From contig NZ_LMVC01000005.1 of NCBI RefSeq assembly GCF_001510655.1, positions 76,411 to 140,410 on the forward strand: DNA of 64,000 nt, given 5' to 3'. Position 1 is the first letter of the stretch; every line of letters starts with the position of its first letter. This document shows, one piece after another, positions 18,224 to 24,829 of the stretch. Made by a program: the position numbers and the translations under genes. The notes beneath the pieces were generated by a model that had not been told where the DNA came from, did not search any database, and was given only the letters and a program-made list of their open reading frames with translations. This DNA is from Fictibacillus sp. FJAT-27399 (lineage in GTDB: Bacteria > Bacillota > Bacilli > Bacillales > Fictibacillaceae).

Positions 18224-18247
18224 AAAGAGCCGGCTGGGCTCTTTTTA
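18223..18247. terminator. Bidirectional terminator
   Basis: AAAAGAGCC-ggct-GGGCTCTTTTT between a plus gene and the convergent NUDIX pseudogene. Confidence 0.8.
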
Positions 18248-18605
18248 TTTTGGCTCAAAAGCCTGATCGACCGCCCATGCCTGATGCTCATGATGCAAAA
18301 GCTCCTGGGCTTCTGAAATAGGAATCCACTCCAGTTCGTGATCCTCTTCAATCGGATCTAGCTTCCATTCCGCCAGCTCCGCGAGATAAAAATAACTGTC
18401 AGCTATCATTGGGGTCTGATCCTGCTGAGTGATGTAATATTTTTCTGCATTTCCTATGTACTTCTTGATGAGAATATCATGCCCCAACTCTTCAAGAGCT
18501 TCACGCTGCCCTCTGTTCATCAAAGATAATGGCATAGACGCCTTTTCTCCGTATGTATTGCTTCCCAATTTCTTTCCTGCCGAAAAATGGTTTTTGATCA
18601 TTCAT
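18245..18605 (-). pseudogene. NUDIX hydrolase pseudogene with internal deletion
   Basis: Starting at the ATG at 18605 (GAGGAGAGA upstream) the frame reads MNDQKPFFGRKEIGKQYI followed by RRKGVYAIIFDEQ, a normal NUDIX N-terminus, and then hits a stop. The continuation is in a second frame: REALEELGHDILIKKYIGN to DHELEWIPISEAQELLHHE. The segment between them, which should hold the GGGxxxGE half of the Nudix box, has been lost. A 118-residue open frame exists from 18601 but begins out of frame with the real N-terminus. Hydrolase activity is therefore not expected. Confidence 0.82.
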
Positions 18606-18628
18606 TCTCTCCTCGCTCCTTTTATTTA

Positions 18629-18668
18629 GTGCCAGGCACCTGAATGTAAAAAGCGGTGCCAGGCACCG
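18629..18668. repeat. GGTGCCAGGCACC palindrome pair
   Basis: Two copies of the palindrome, GTGCCAGGCACCT at 18629 and GGTGCCAGGCACCG at 18655, flank AT-rich bases. The same motif recurs at 31742-31791 and 48084-48111. Confidence 0.8.
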
Positions 18669-18752
18669 TTCAAAGATGAATTTTAGTATAAATGAATAGT
18701 TTCATAGTTTTTTGGAAATGATAGTTTTAAATAAGCTTAAGGGGATGAGCGG

Positions 18753-19037
18753 ATGAACATTTATGAATATACGGTGATGAATGTTGTGATGGCCTTTGAA
18801 GAGAAGGATTTAAATATTATAGATGAGCATTTAATGAAGATTGCCTATAAAGTAGCGGATGATTTTACGAAAGACCAGATTGATGTCTCTTTGATTACTT
18901 CCATTAAGATGGATATCATGCCAGGCATTATACACATTGAAGCCGGACCTCATGACTGGCAATTCGACCTGGATGGGAATTACATCGGCAACGGATTATT
19001 TAATGATGTCACTGTTGAACTTGTCGGTATGGTTTAA
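18753..19037 (+). CDS. Hypothetical protein, 94 residues
   Basis: Unrecognised small acidic protein with alternating hydrophobic strands; notable segments are HIEAGPHDWQFDLDGNYIGN and NVVMAFEEKDLNIIDEHL. No membrane segment, cysteines or catalytic motif. Late-competence-type (ComN-like) proteins are of similar size and acidic character, but I cannot support that assignment. A weak GGGATGAGCGG precedes the ATG. Confidence 0.65.
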   Translation: MNIYEYTVMNVVMAFEEKDLNIIDEHLMKIAYKVADDFTKDQIDVSLITSIKMDIMPGIIHIEAGPHDWQFDLDGNYIGNGLFNDVTVELVGMV

Positions 19038-19104
19038 AACCTCACCAAACAGAACATAATTTTTAGGTAACACCATTTTCAGCCAAAAGAAAGGAAGAAC
19101 AACT

Positions 19105-19260
19105 ATGTCTCGAGGTAAAGAGTTTGAACAGAAGAAAAAAGGACATCCCGGGAATTTTCCCGAAGGCAGCATGACCGCTAAGCAAGGAAAAGAAAAAGCA
19201 GAAGTCGATCCATATATCGTAACGAACGAGGCGTTTAAGAACCGAAAAGAAGAAGAGTAA
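19105..19260 (+). CDS. Small charged protein, 51 residues
   Basis: Short gene reading MSRGKEFEQKKKGHPGNFPE, then SMTAKQGKEKAEVD and ending KNRKEEE. AAGGAAG lies upstream of the ATG. It is rich in lysine and glutamate and likely unstructured, the style of small spore-core or coat-associated proteins, but no family is recognised. Position 67 bases after the 94-residue gene on the same strand suggests cotranscription. Confidence 0.6.
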   Translation: MSRGKEFEQKKKGHPGNFPEGSMTAKQGKEKAEVDPYIVTNEAFKNRKEEE

Positions 19261-19331
19261 TTAAAAAAGCGAAAACGGCCTGCTAAGGTCCGACAGGCGC
19301 TGGAACTAGACACCACTACAATGCTCAACTT

Positions 19332-19367
19332 GAGAAAGCCGCTGGTACAGATACCGGCGGCTTTCTC
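19332..19367 (+). terminator. Strong hairpin after the small gene
   Basis: Stem GAGAAAGCCGCTGGTA / TACCGGCGGCTTTCTC, 16 base pairs with one mismatch and a four-base loop. No T-run follows, so it may be an RNA-stabilising or attenuating hairpin, not a standard terminator. Confidence 0.6.
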
Positions 19368-19440
19368 TATGGGACCCGGCTCGATCGGCCGTTTGAAATA
19401 AATGAGTCTGAATTTGTCGTATGAGGTCGAACATAAACCG

Positions 19441-19580
19441 TTCGATAATAAAAGAAGGCTTTTCAATAATAAATCGGCTGTTTCGATAATAAAATCTGCT
19501 TTCCGATAATAAATTCTAAGTTTTCGATAATAAAAATCTGAAAGAGCGATTTTGCGGGTAAAAGAGCTAGTTTCCGCACC
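19441..19580. repeat. Array C: degenerate 20-21-bp tandem repeats
   Basis: TTTCGATAATAAA-like cores start (at the C) at 19443, 19464, 19484, 19504 and 19525, 20-21 bases apart, with two more decayed units to about 19580. Its reverse complement TTTATTATCGAAA resembles the core of array D. It sits between convergent transcription units. Confidence 0.82.
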
Positions 19581-19724
19581 AAATTTCACTTACAAAAGTA
19601 ATTGAAAAAGCTAAAATTCCCTTTTAACAAGCTGCCTAAGGAGCACAACTTGAAAATTTACTCAAAATCATTCATTTTCCTCTTAAAAAGTGCCTCTATG
19701 GCTGGTTGATTGTGTGATTTTCAT

Positions 19725-19764
19725 TAAAAAAGAAGCAAACACCTTCAAAAGGTGCTTACTTCTC
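19725..19764 (-). terminator. Terminator of the surface-protein remnant
   Basis: Stem AGAAGTAAGCACCTT / AAGGTGTTTGCTTCT followed by TTTTTT on the minus strand, just after the remnant's stop. Confidence 0.82.
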
Positions 19765-19777
19765 ATATGCAATCAAC

Positions 19778-20070
19778 TTAAGGAAGCGGCTCAACGGCTA
19801 CATTTCCTACCGTTACAGCCTCAGTATAGACATTGGTACTGCTTTGGCGCAAACGCAAATTTGCATTTCCTGTTGAACTTGAGTTTAATTGAACATTCAT
19901 TCCCTTCTGTCCGTTGCCGGATGCATCCGTGGTAATGGAAAAGTTGCTGCTGTATCCATAGGCAGAAATGCCAGCTTCCATCCGCATTTTGGACCTTGGC
20001 AATCTGTGTGCCTGATCCGTTATCCTTATTTGGAAAATACAGCTTGTCGGTAAAACTGCCTGATGATCAA
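19778..20070 (-). pseudogene. C-terminal remnant of an unidentified surface/exported-type protein
   Basis: The last 65 or so codons read ISAYGYSSNFSITTDASG, then NVQLNSSSTGNANLRLRQ and end AVEPLP. Upstream, a second frame carries TDKLYFPNKDNGSGTQ and KVQNADGSW, which look like the same kind of polar, glycine- and asparagine-rich protein, so a frameshift lies near 19978. There is no start codon with a ribosome site. A normal terminator follows. The parent family is unknown to me. Bases 20071-20297 show no gene. Confidence 0.5.
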
Positions 20071-20300
20071 AAGAATAAGTAAATCCATACTGAAATTTAA
20101 TTATTTGTAAATTATGAATACTTTTGGAAAAACAGTTCTTTCATACCTTTTGATTTTCATTAATATAGTCTTGTAAACAAGCGTTTTTTTTTCGGCCAAC
20201 GGGACTTTATACCCTGCTGGTTTCTATCTCACTTGTTGGTGGAAAAGAAATAGGTGAGAACCTCAGTGTACACCAGCCCCATTCATTAAGGAGGATTGTG

Positions 20301-21902
20301 ATGACAACCATTTTTGATCTAGTTATTGGATTAATCGTACTCATCGGTTTCATTCTCGTAATTCCCATCGTCTTTTTCATCTTTTTATACTTAAAAGACG
20401 ACCGCCAAAAACAGCACTCGATCCTAAGAAACTTCCCTGTACTCGGAAAGGTGAGATATTTTACCGAGAAAATCGGTCCCGAGCTCCGTCAGTATTTGTT
20501 TCTTAACGATAATGAAGGCAAGCCCTTCTCCCGAAAAGAATTCGAGGATGTTGTAAAGGCAGGAAAATATAAAGAAAGATTAATAGGATTCGGTTCACTC
20601 AGGGATTTTACTGCTGAAGGGTTTTATATCCGCAACACCTTATTCCCCAAATTGCGTGAAGAAATGAAAGTGGACAATGCCAGCAAGATAAAAACCAAGG
20701 TGTATAAATTGGACGGAGATAATCTCTTTGCCCGCAAGGAACATAGCGAGGATCGGCTGATTAATCCCGTATACCTGCAAGACGAAGACGCCGTCATCCT
20801 CGGTGAGCATACTTGCCGCCAGCCTTTCAAACTCAAAGGCCTCATCGGACAATCCGGCATGAGTTTTGGCGCATTGGGAGAAAATGCGATAACCGCATTA
20901 TCCAAAGGGCTAAGCCTTGCCGGAGGGACCTGGATGAATACAGGAGAAGGCGGACTCTCTCAGTATCATCTGGCCGGCAAGCCGGATATCATCCTGCAGA
21001 TCGGTCCTGACTTGTTTGGTGTAAGAAAAAAGAACGGAGAGTTTTCATGGGAAGAGTTTAAGAAAAAAAGTGAAATGGAAGAAATTAAGGCATTTGAACT
21101 GAAGCTCGCACAAGGCGCAAAAACACGCGGAGGCCACGTTGAAGGTGAAAAAGTAACAGAAGAGATTGCTAAAATCCGGCTCGTGGAACCTGGCAAAACG
21201 ATCAACAGCCCTAATCGGTTTAAAGAATTTGATAATGTCTCTTCTCTATTTCACTTTGTGGAAGAGATGAGAAACGTGTCCGGAAAACCCATCGGCATCA
21301 AAATTGTTGTCGGGGATTTGGATGCGCTGGAGAATTTGGTATCCTGCATGAAAGAAAGCGGAAAAGGCCCTGATTTTATTACCATTGACGGCGGAGAAGG
21401 CGGAACAGGTGCAACGTTCCAGGAGTTAGCCGATACTGTCGGGCTGCCCATACAATCTGCACTTCCGGTTGTTGATGAAATGCTGAAAGAATATGGCATC
21501 CGGGACAGGGTGAAGCTCATTGCTTCAGGAAAACTGATCACTCCTGACAAAATTGCCATTGCTCTTGCAATGGGAGCTGACCTCGTCAACATTGCACGCG
21601 GGTTTATGATCAGTGTAGGATGCATCATGGCACAGGTCTGCCACACGAACAACTGTCCTGTGGGGGTAGCGACTACGAATAAGAAACTGCAGGACGGCTT
21701 AAGTGTCGAGGAAAAACACTATAGAGTCTGCAACTATTTAGTTTCACTTCGGGAAGGCCTTTACAATCTGGCTGCTGCTGCAGGCATTGATTCCCCGACC
21801 AAATTTGAACGGAAACATGTTGTTCATAAAGATGAACTCGGCAGGATTTTCCCTCTTGAGGAAATTCTTCATTCTGCCAAGAAAACACAGCAGCAAACAT
21901 GA
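20301..21902 (+). CDS. yerD: FMN-binding glutamate-synthase-family protein (YerD-like)
   Basis: Protein of about 533 residues with one N-terminal membrane helix (about residues 5-28) and a large FMN-binding barrel homologous to the central domain of glutamate synthase. Barrel motifs: GQSGMSFGALGENA, GEGGLSQYH, GGEGGTGATFQELAD, LIASGKL, and the Fe-S-like cysteine patch GCIMAQVCHTNNCPVGVAT. Glutamine amidotransferase domain is absent. AAGGAGGATT precedes the ATG at 20301; a GTG one codon earlier is too close to the site. Enzyme reaction not established; alternative name is a ferredoxin-dependent glutamate synthase-like protein. Confidence 0.88.
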   Translation: MTTIFDLVIGLIVLIGFILVIPIVFFIFLYLKDDRQKQHSILRNFPVLGKVRYFTEKIGPELRQYLFLNDNEGKPFSRKEFEDVVKAGKYKERLIGFGSLRDFTAEGFYIRNTLFPKLREEMKVDNASKIKTKVYKLDGDNLFARKEHSEDRLINPVYLQDEDAVILGEHTCRQPFKLKGLIGQSGMSFGALGENAITALSKGLSLAGGTWMNTGEGGLSQYHLAGKPDIILQIGPDLFGVRKKNGEFSWEEFKKKSEMEEIKAFELKLAQGAKTRGGHVEGEKVTEEIAKIRLVEPGKTINSPNRFKEFDNVSSLFHFVEEMRNVSGKPIGIKIVVGDLDALENLVSCMKESGKGPDFITIDGGEGGTGATFQELADTVGLPIQSALPVVDEMLKEYGIRDRVKLIASGKLITPDKIAIALAMGADLVNIARGFMISVGCIMAQVCHTNNCPVGVATTNKKLQDGLSVEEKHYRVCNYLVSLREGLYNLAAAAGIDSPTKFERKHVVHKDELGRIFPLEEILHSAKKTQQQT

Positions 21903-21918
21903 ATATCCTTATTACTTT

Positions 21919-21946
21919 GACAGCTCAATAGCTGTCGATTTTTTTT
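21919..21946 (+). terminator. Terminator of yerD
   Basis: GACAGCT-caat-AGCTGTC followed by eight T. Confidence 0.88.
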
Positions 21947-21967
21947 TGGAATTGAATAAGCTGCCTA

Positions 21968-22016
21968 TTTACAACACCTTCTTTTCTGTGTAGTATTTAG
22001 ATAAATATCTAAATAC
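21968..22016 (+). promoter_or_regulatory. sdpR-sdpI promoter with overlapping palindromic operator
   Basis: TTTACA and TAGTAT separated by 17 bases. A perfect inverted repeat, arms GTATTTAGAT and ATCTAAATAC around AAAT, covers 21993-22016 and overlaps the -10 box. This is where an ArsR-type autorepressor would bind. Confidence 0.82.
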
Positions 22017-22043
22017 TTTTTCTTCCAATTGGAGTGGATTTTA

Positions 22044-22331
22044 TTGAATGAAGTATTTAAGGCATTAGCCGACCCCACCCGCCGTAAAATTCTTGATTTG
22101 CTAAAGAATCAGGACTTAAGCGCAGGCGAAATTGCGGATCATTTTCAAATGACCAAACCTACCATCTCTCATCACTTAAACACCTTAAAGAAAACCGGAC
22201 TCATACAAGATGTGAAGCAAGGCCAGTTCGTCATCTACTCTCTCAATACAACCGTTTTTCACGATGTCATGAACTGGTTCATGGGTGTCATGCAAGCCGA
22301 TTATAAGGACAAAGGAGAGAACGAAAAATGA
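22044..22331 (+). CDS. sdpR: ArsR-family autorepressor SdpR
   Basis: Winged-helix repressor of 95 residues from a TTG start at 22044, six bases after GGAGTGG. Reads EVFKALADPTRRKILDLL, with recognition helix region MTKPTISHHLNTLKK. No metal-binding ELCVCDL cysteines, as expected for the SdpR subgroup. It overlaps sdpI by four bases (ATGA). In B. subtilis SdpR represses sdpRI until toxin-bound SdpI sequesters it at the membrane. The palindrome over the promoter supports autoregulation. Confidence 0.9.
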   Translation: MNEVFKALADPTRRKILDLLKNQDLSAGEIADHFQMTKPTISHHLNTLKKTGLIQDVKQGQFVIYSLNTTVFHDVMNWFMGVMQADYKDKGENEK

Positions 22332-22978
22332 AAAAACATGTATTTCCTGTGTTGCTCATTCTTGCGACAGCGGCTCTTTGGCTCGTGTTTTACTCCAAGC
22401 TGCCGGCTGAACTGCCTATCCACTGGAATGCGAAAGGCGAAATCAACGGGTATTCTTCCAAACTGGGGGCCATGCTCACGAATCTTGGTATTATGATTCT
22501 TATGTATCTCCTGCTTCAATTCTTGCCGAAAATCGATCCCAAAAAAGAAAATTATAAAAGTTTCTCGCGCAGCTATTCCATGATTAACTCTTCCCTGTTC
22601 ATCTTTTTTTTCCTGATCAATCTTATGGTTATTCTGATCGGACTTGGCTACGAACTTCCGATGAACTCGTTCATGCCCCTCATTCTCGGAGGACTGTTTA
22701 TCGTTCTAGGAAACTATATGCAGCAGGTAAAACCGAACTATTTTGTTGGAATCAAGACTCCATGGACGCTGGCTGATGAGAACGTTTGGCGGCAAACCCA
22801 CCGTTTCAGCTCCAAAGTGTTTGTCGCAGCAGGTATAATTGTTCTGCTTTCTTTATTTGCACCGTCCGACTGGAGAGATTATATTATTCTTCCTTCCCTC
22901 CTTGGTGCAGCCATACTATCCGTTGGGTCATCCTACTATTTTTTCAGGAAGAATACAGGGTTTACGAATAAAATGTAA
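22328..22978 (+). CDS. sdpI: SdpI-family membrane immunity/signalling protein
   Basis: Membrane protein of 216 residues with about six hydrophobic segments. The extracytoplasmic loop LPIHWNAKGEINGYSSK is the signature of SdpI/YhfL-like proteins, and NYFVGIKTPWTLADENVW is the conserved cytoplasmic block. In B. subtilis SdpI protects against the SdpC toxin and sequesters SdpR. No sdpABC toxin genes lie nearby, so here it may defend against toxins of other cells. The start ATG overlaps the sdpR stop. Confidence 0.92.
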   Translation: MKKHVFPVLLILATAALWLVFYSKLPAELPIHWNAKGEINGYSSKLGAMLTNLGIMILMYLLLQFLPKIDPKKENYKSFSRSYSMINSSLFIFFFLINLMVILIGLGYELPMNSFMPLILGGLFIVLGNYMQQVKPNYFVGIKTPWTLADENVWRQTHRFSSKVFVAAGIIVLLSLFAPSDWRDYIILPSLLGAAILSVGSSYYFFRKNTGFTNKM

Positions 22979-22990
22979 TTTTGTTCAAAG

Positions 22991-23021
22991 AACGGCTGAA
23001 AAAATTATTCGGCCGTTTTTT
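22991..23021 (+). terminator. Terminator of sdpRI
   Basis: AACGGCTGAA / TTCGGCCGTT followed by T-run. Confidence 0.82.
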
Positions 23022-23107
23022 ATTTCAAGCGCCTGGCTGTCCTTTTGCTTTGAGCACCTCCCTTTTGGGTACATTGAAATATATAATAAAAAATGGGAGT
23101 GTGCCGC

Positions 23108-23719
23108 ATGAGCATTAGGAAAAACATCTCCAAACAGTTTGAAAAACCCGAGGGTCTGCTCGGTAAACTGGCGGGAAAAATCATGTCCAACGAAAACAAG
23201 GAACTAAATGAATGGACAATTTCCGCACTACAGCCCGGAGCGAATGATCGGCTCCTTGAAGTGGGTTATGGTCCAGGTATAGGCATTGAATATGTCTGCA
23301 GCAACTATCCCTCCTGCCACATTGTAGGCTATGATGTTTCAGAAGTGATGAAGGAACAGGCGGAATCAAGAAACGAAGCGTTTATAAAAGAAGGGCGTGT
23401 GGAGCTTTTTGAGGGTCCGATCACTTCTGCCGATGAAGACGCCCCGAAATTTGATGGCGTGTATACCGTCAATTCCATCTTGATCTGGAAAGATCCGATT
23501 GGGGATCTTAAAAAGATTAAACGTCTGATGAAAGTAAAGGCTCGTATTGCGGTTACCCTGCAGCCCCACGAAAAGGGAGCAGATGATGATACCACAAAAG
23601 AAATTGGATCCATTATCTCGCTTTATTTAAAAGAAGCTGGCTTCTCTCAGATTTCCGATAGCATTAAGAACAAGAAGCCTGTAGATGCAGTGACCGTAAC
23701 TGCCATCAAGGAAGCGTAA
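23108..23719 (+). CDS. Class I SAM-dependent methyltransferase
   Basis: Soluble methyltransferase of 203 residues. SAM-binding motif I is LLEVGYGPGIGIEY near residue 50 and motif II acid is in VGYDVSE. The middle strand reads DGVYTVNSILIWKDP. The start is ATG at 23108 after GGGAGTG; a GTG five codons earlier is less likely. It resembles UbiE/YcgJ-type small-molecule methyltransferases; the acceptor is unknown. It stands immediately upstream of three tandem micro-peptide genes on the same strand, separated by an AT palindrome at 23722-23737. Confidence 0.82.
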   Translation: MSIRKNISKQFEKPEGLLGKLAGKIMSNENKELNEWTISALQPGANDRLLEVGYGPGIGIEYVCSNYPSCHIVGYDVSEVMKEQAESRNEAFIKEGRVELFEGPITSADEDAPKFDGVYTVNSILIWKDPIGDLKKIKRLMKVKARIAVTLQPHEKGADDDTTKEIGSIISLYLKEAGFSQISDSIKNKKPVDAVTVTAIKEA

Positions 23720-23746
23720 AAAATAAAAATTTTTATTGTAAAAGAT

Positions 23747-23771
23747 GTTTTGAATTTTTCATACCGGGAAA
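23747..23771 (+). promoter_or_regulatory. Possible SigB-type promoter of the micro-peptide genes
   Basis: GTTTTG, 13 bases, then GGGAAA, close to the SigB pattern GTTTWW-N12-15-GGGWAW. It lies 44 bases before the first peptide ATG. Confidence 0.35.
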
Positions 23772-23814
23772 ACAAACCATGCAACACTATGTCAACCATA
23801 TGGAGGGAATTGTG

Positions 23815-23904
23815 ATGAGAAAGAACAATCGTTCCGAAACATCCAATGAGCCAAGAGATGGACCGAATAGTGAATGCAACACAGAAATAGGCATTAAAGT
23901 GTAG
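23815..23904 (+). CDS. Micro-peptide gene 1 (29 residues) of a tandem family
   Basis: Reads MRKNNRSETSNEPRDGPNSE followed by CNTEIGIKV and TAG. GGAGGG lies seven bases before the ATG. It shares SET-x-x-x-PRDGP-x-SE with the two following micro-genes, and the leader (ATGCAACACTAT, GGAGGG) is also conserved in gene 2. Repeated start, core and ribosome sites argue for real translation. No signal peptide or membrane segment. Function unknown; candidates are a signalling peptide or a peptide precursor modified by a neighbour enzyme. Confidence 0.65.
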   Translation: MRKNNRSETSNEPRDGPNSECNTEIGIKV

Positions 23905-24059
23905 CAAGGTTCATATGTTTGTAAAGCAAGACAGTTTTGAAGTAACAAAGCAAGATGTGTTAGAACCGTAAGTTGAGCTTCAAAGTTTTAAAGCAGTAAA
24001 GATCAGCTCTATGATTTATGAAGATGCAACACTATAAGTCATATACTGGAGGGTTTGCA

Positions 24060-24146
24060 ATGGGTAAGGACGTTTACAGTTCCGAAACCTGCAATGATCC
24101 GAGAGATGGACCAAGTAGTGAATGCACGTGTGTAAGAGCGATTTAA
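24060..24146 (+). CDS. Micro-peptide gene 2 (28 residues) of a tandem family
   Basis: Reads MGKDVYSSETCNDPRDGPSS followed by ECTCVRAI and TAA. GGAGGG lies seven bases before the ATG, in the same relative position as in genes 1 and 3. Cysteines appear in SETC and ECTC. The upstream 70 bases keep the ATGCAACACTAT block found before gene 1. Function unknown. Confidence 0.65.
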   Translation: MGKDVYSSETCNDPRDGPSSECTCVRAI

Positions 24147-24217
24147 AGGATAGTTAGAAATTAGTTTGTTAACAAATGAGTGAAAACACTATTCAGACCC
24201 AAATGGAGGGATTTGTC

Positions 24218-24292
24218 ATGAATCGGAACGACCTTTGTTCCGAAACTTGCGAAGAACCGAGAGATGGCCCTAATAGTGAGAAAGCGAATTAG
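24218..24292 (+). CDS. Micro-peptide gene 3 (24 residues) of a tandem family
   Basis: Reads MNRNDLCSETCEEPRDGPNS followed by EKAN and TAG. ATGGAGGG precedes the start as in gene 1. The conserved SETC-x-x-PRDGP core is intact while the tail after SE is shorter and without cysteine. It is the last of three copies and is followed by a 15-bp direct repeat and a terminator. Confidence 0.65.
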   Translation: MNRNDLCSETCEEPRDGPNSEKAN

Positions 24293-24318
24293 AATATAGC
24301 AGTTTGTAGTACGAAAGA

Positions 24319-24361
24319 ATGTACGTGAATCAAATGTACGTGAATCAAATGCACGTGAACA
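24319..24361 (+). repeat. 15-bp direct repeat after micro-peptide gene 3
   Basis: TGTACGTGAATCAAA occurs twice in tandem, followed by a partial third copy TGCACGTGAA. Confidence 0.85.
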
Positions 24362-24402
24362 AGCAAGAAAAACCACGTAAGTTGAACAACGAAAAGCATT
24401 GA

Positions 24403-24432
24403 AGGAGTCTTGGACCCAAGGCTCCTTTTTTT
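24403..24432 (+). terminator. Terminator of the micro-peptide locus
   Basis: GGAGTCTTGG-ac-CCAAGGCTCC followed by seven T, on the plus strand. Confidence 0.88.
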
Positions 24433-24435
24433 GCA

Positions 24436-24465
24436 CAAAAAATCCCTTCCGATGAAGGGATTTTA
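24436..24465 (-). terminator. Terminator of the DUF2188 gene
   Basis: AAATCCCTTC / GAAGGGATTTT with a T-run on the minus strand, just after the DUF2188 stop. Confidence 0.8.
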
Positions 24466-24473
24466 TCATTTTG

Positions 24474-24671
24474 TTAAAACATCTTTTCTTCTTCCACGCT
24501 CAGCTGGGCATCATACACAAGCACCCGGCTTGGTTTGTCTTCCATTGCCAGCTTTTCAGCCTTTGCAATCGCTTCAGCACGGCTGGGAAAAGTATCGGTC
24601 GGTGCTACATCTTGAATTTTAACGATCCAGCCATTTTCACCTTGATAAGGAACTACACTGTAATCATTCAT
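24474..24671 (-). CDS. DUF2188-family small protein
   Basis: Protein of 65 residues with the DUF2188 pattern: a beta-hairpin NGWIVKIQDVAPTDTFPSR followed by helix AEAIAKAEKLAMEDKPSRV and a final VYDAQ. Members are small cytosolic proteins of unknown function. The ATG at 24671 follows AAGGAGGGTTGCAG; the longer upstream open frame has no ribosome site. It is convergent with the micro-peptide genes and divergent from yfmM. Confidence 0.8.
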   Translation of the reverse strand: MNDYSVVPYQGENGWIVKIQDVAPTDTFPSRAEAIAKAEKLAMEDKPSRVLVYDAQLSVEEEKMF

Positions 24672-24829
24672 TCTGCAACCCTCCTTTTTAGCCCTTCTAC
24701 ATGAAAAGTTTCCCAACATGCCTCTATACGAAACATTCTTTGAAAAATCCACCAGAAAGATTGAGTTCTCCCTGCAATTAATACTATAATCAAATGGTAA
24801 TCTTAACAAACAAGAAAAGGTGCATATAG

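Noticed and set aside
19321-19404. Short frame MLNLRKPLVQIPAAFS through the 19332 hairpin
   Set aside because: No ribosome site and composition explained by the hairpin.
24161-24469. 102-residue minus-strand frame across micro-peptide gene 3
   Set aside because: Antisense shadow of the duplicated region, crosses two terminators, contains repeat-derived DSRTFDSRTF from the 15-bp repeat.
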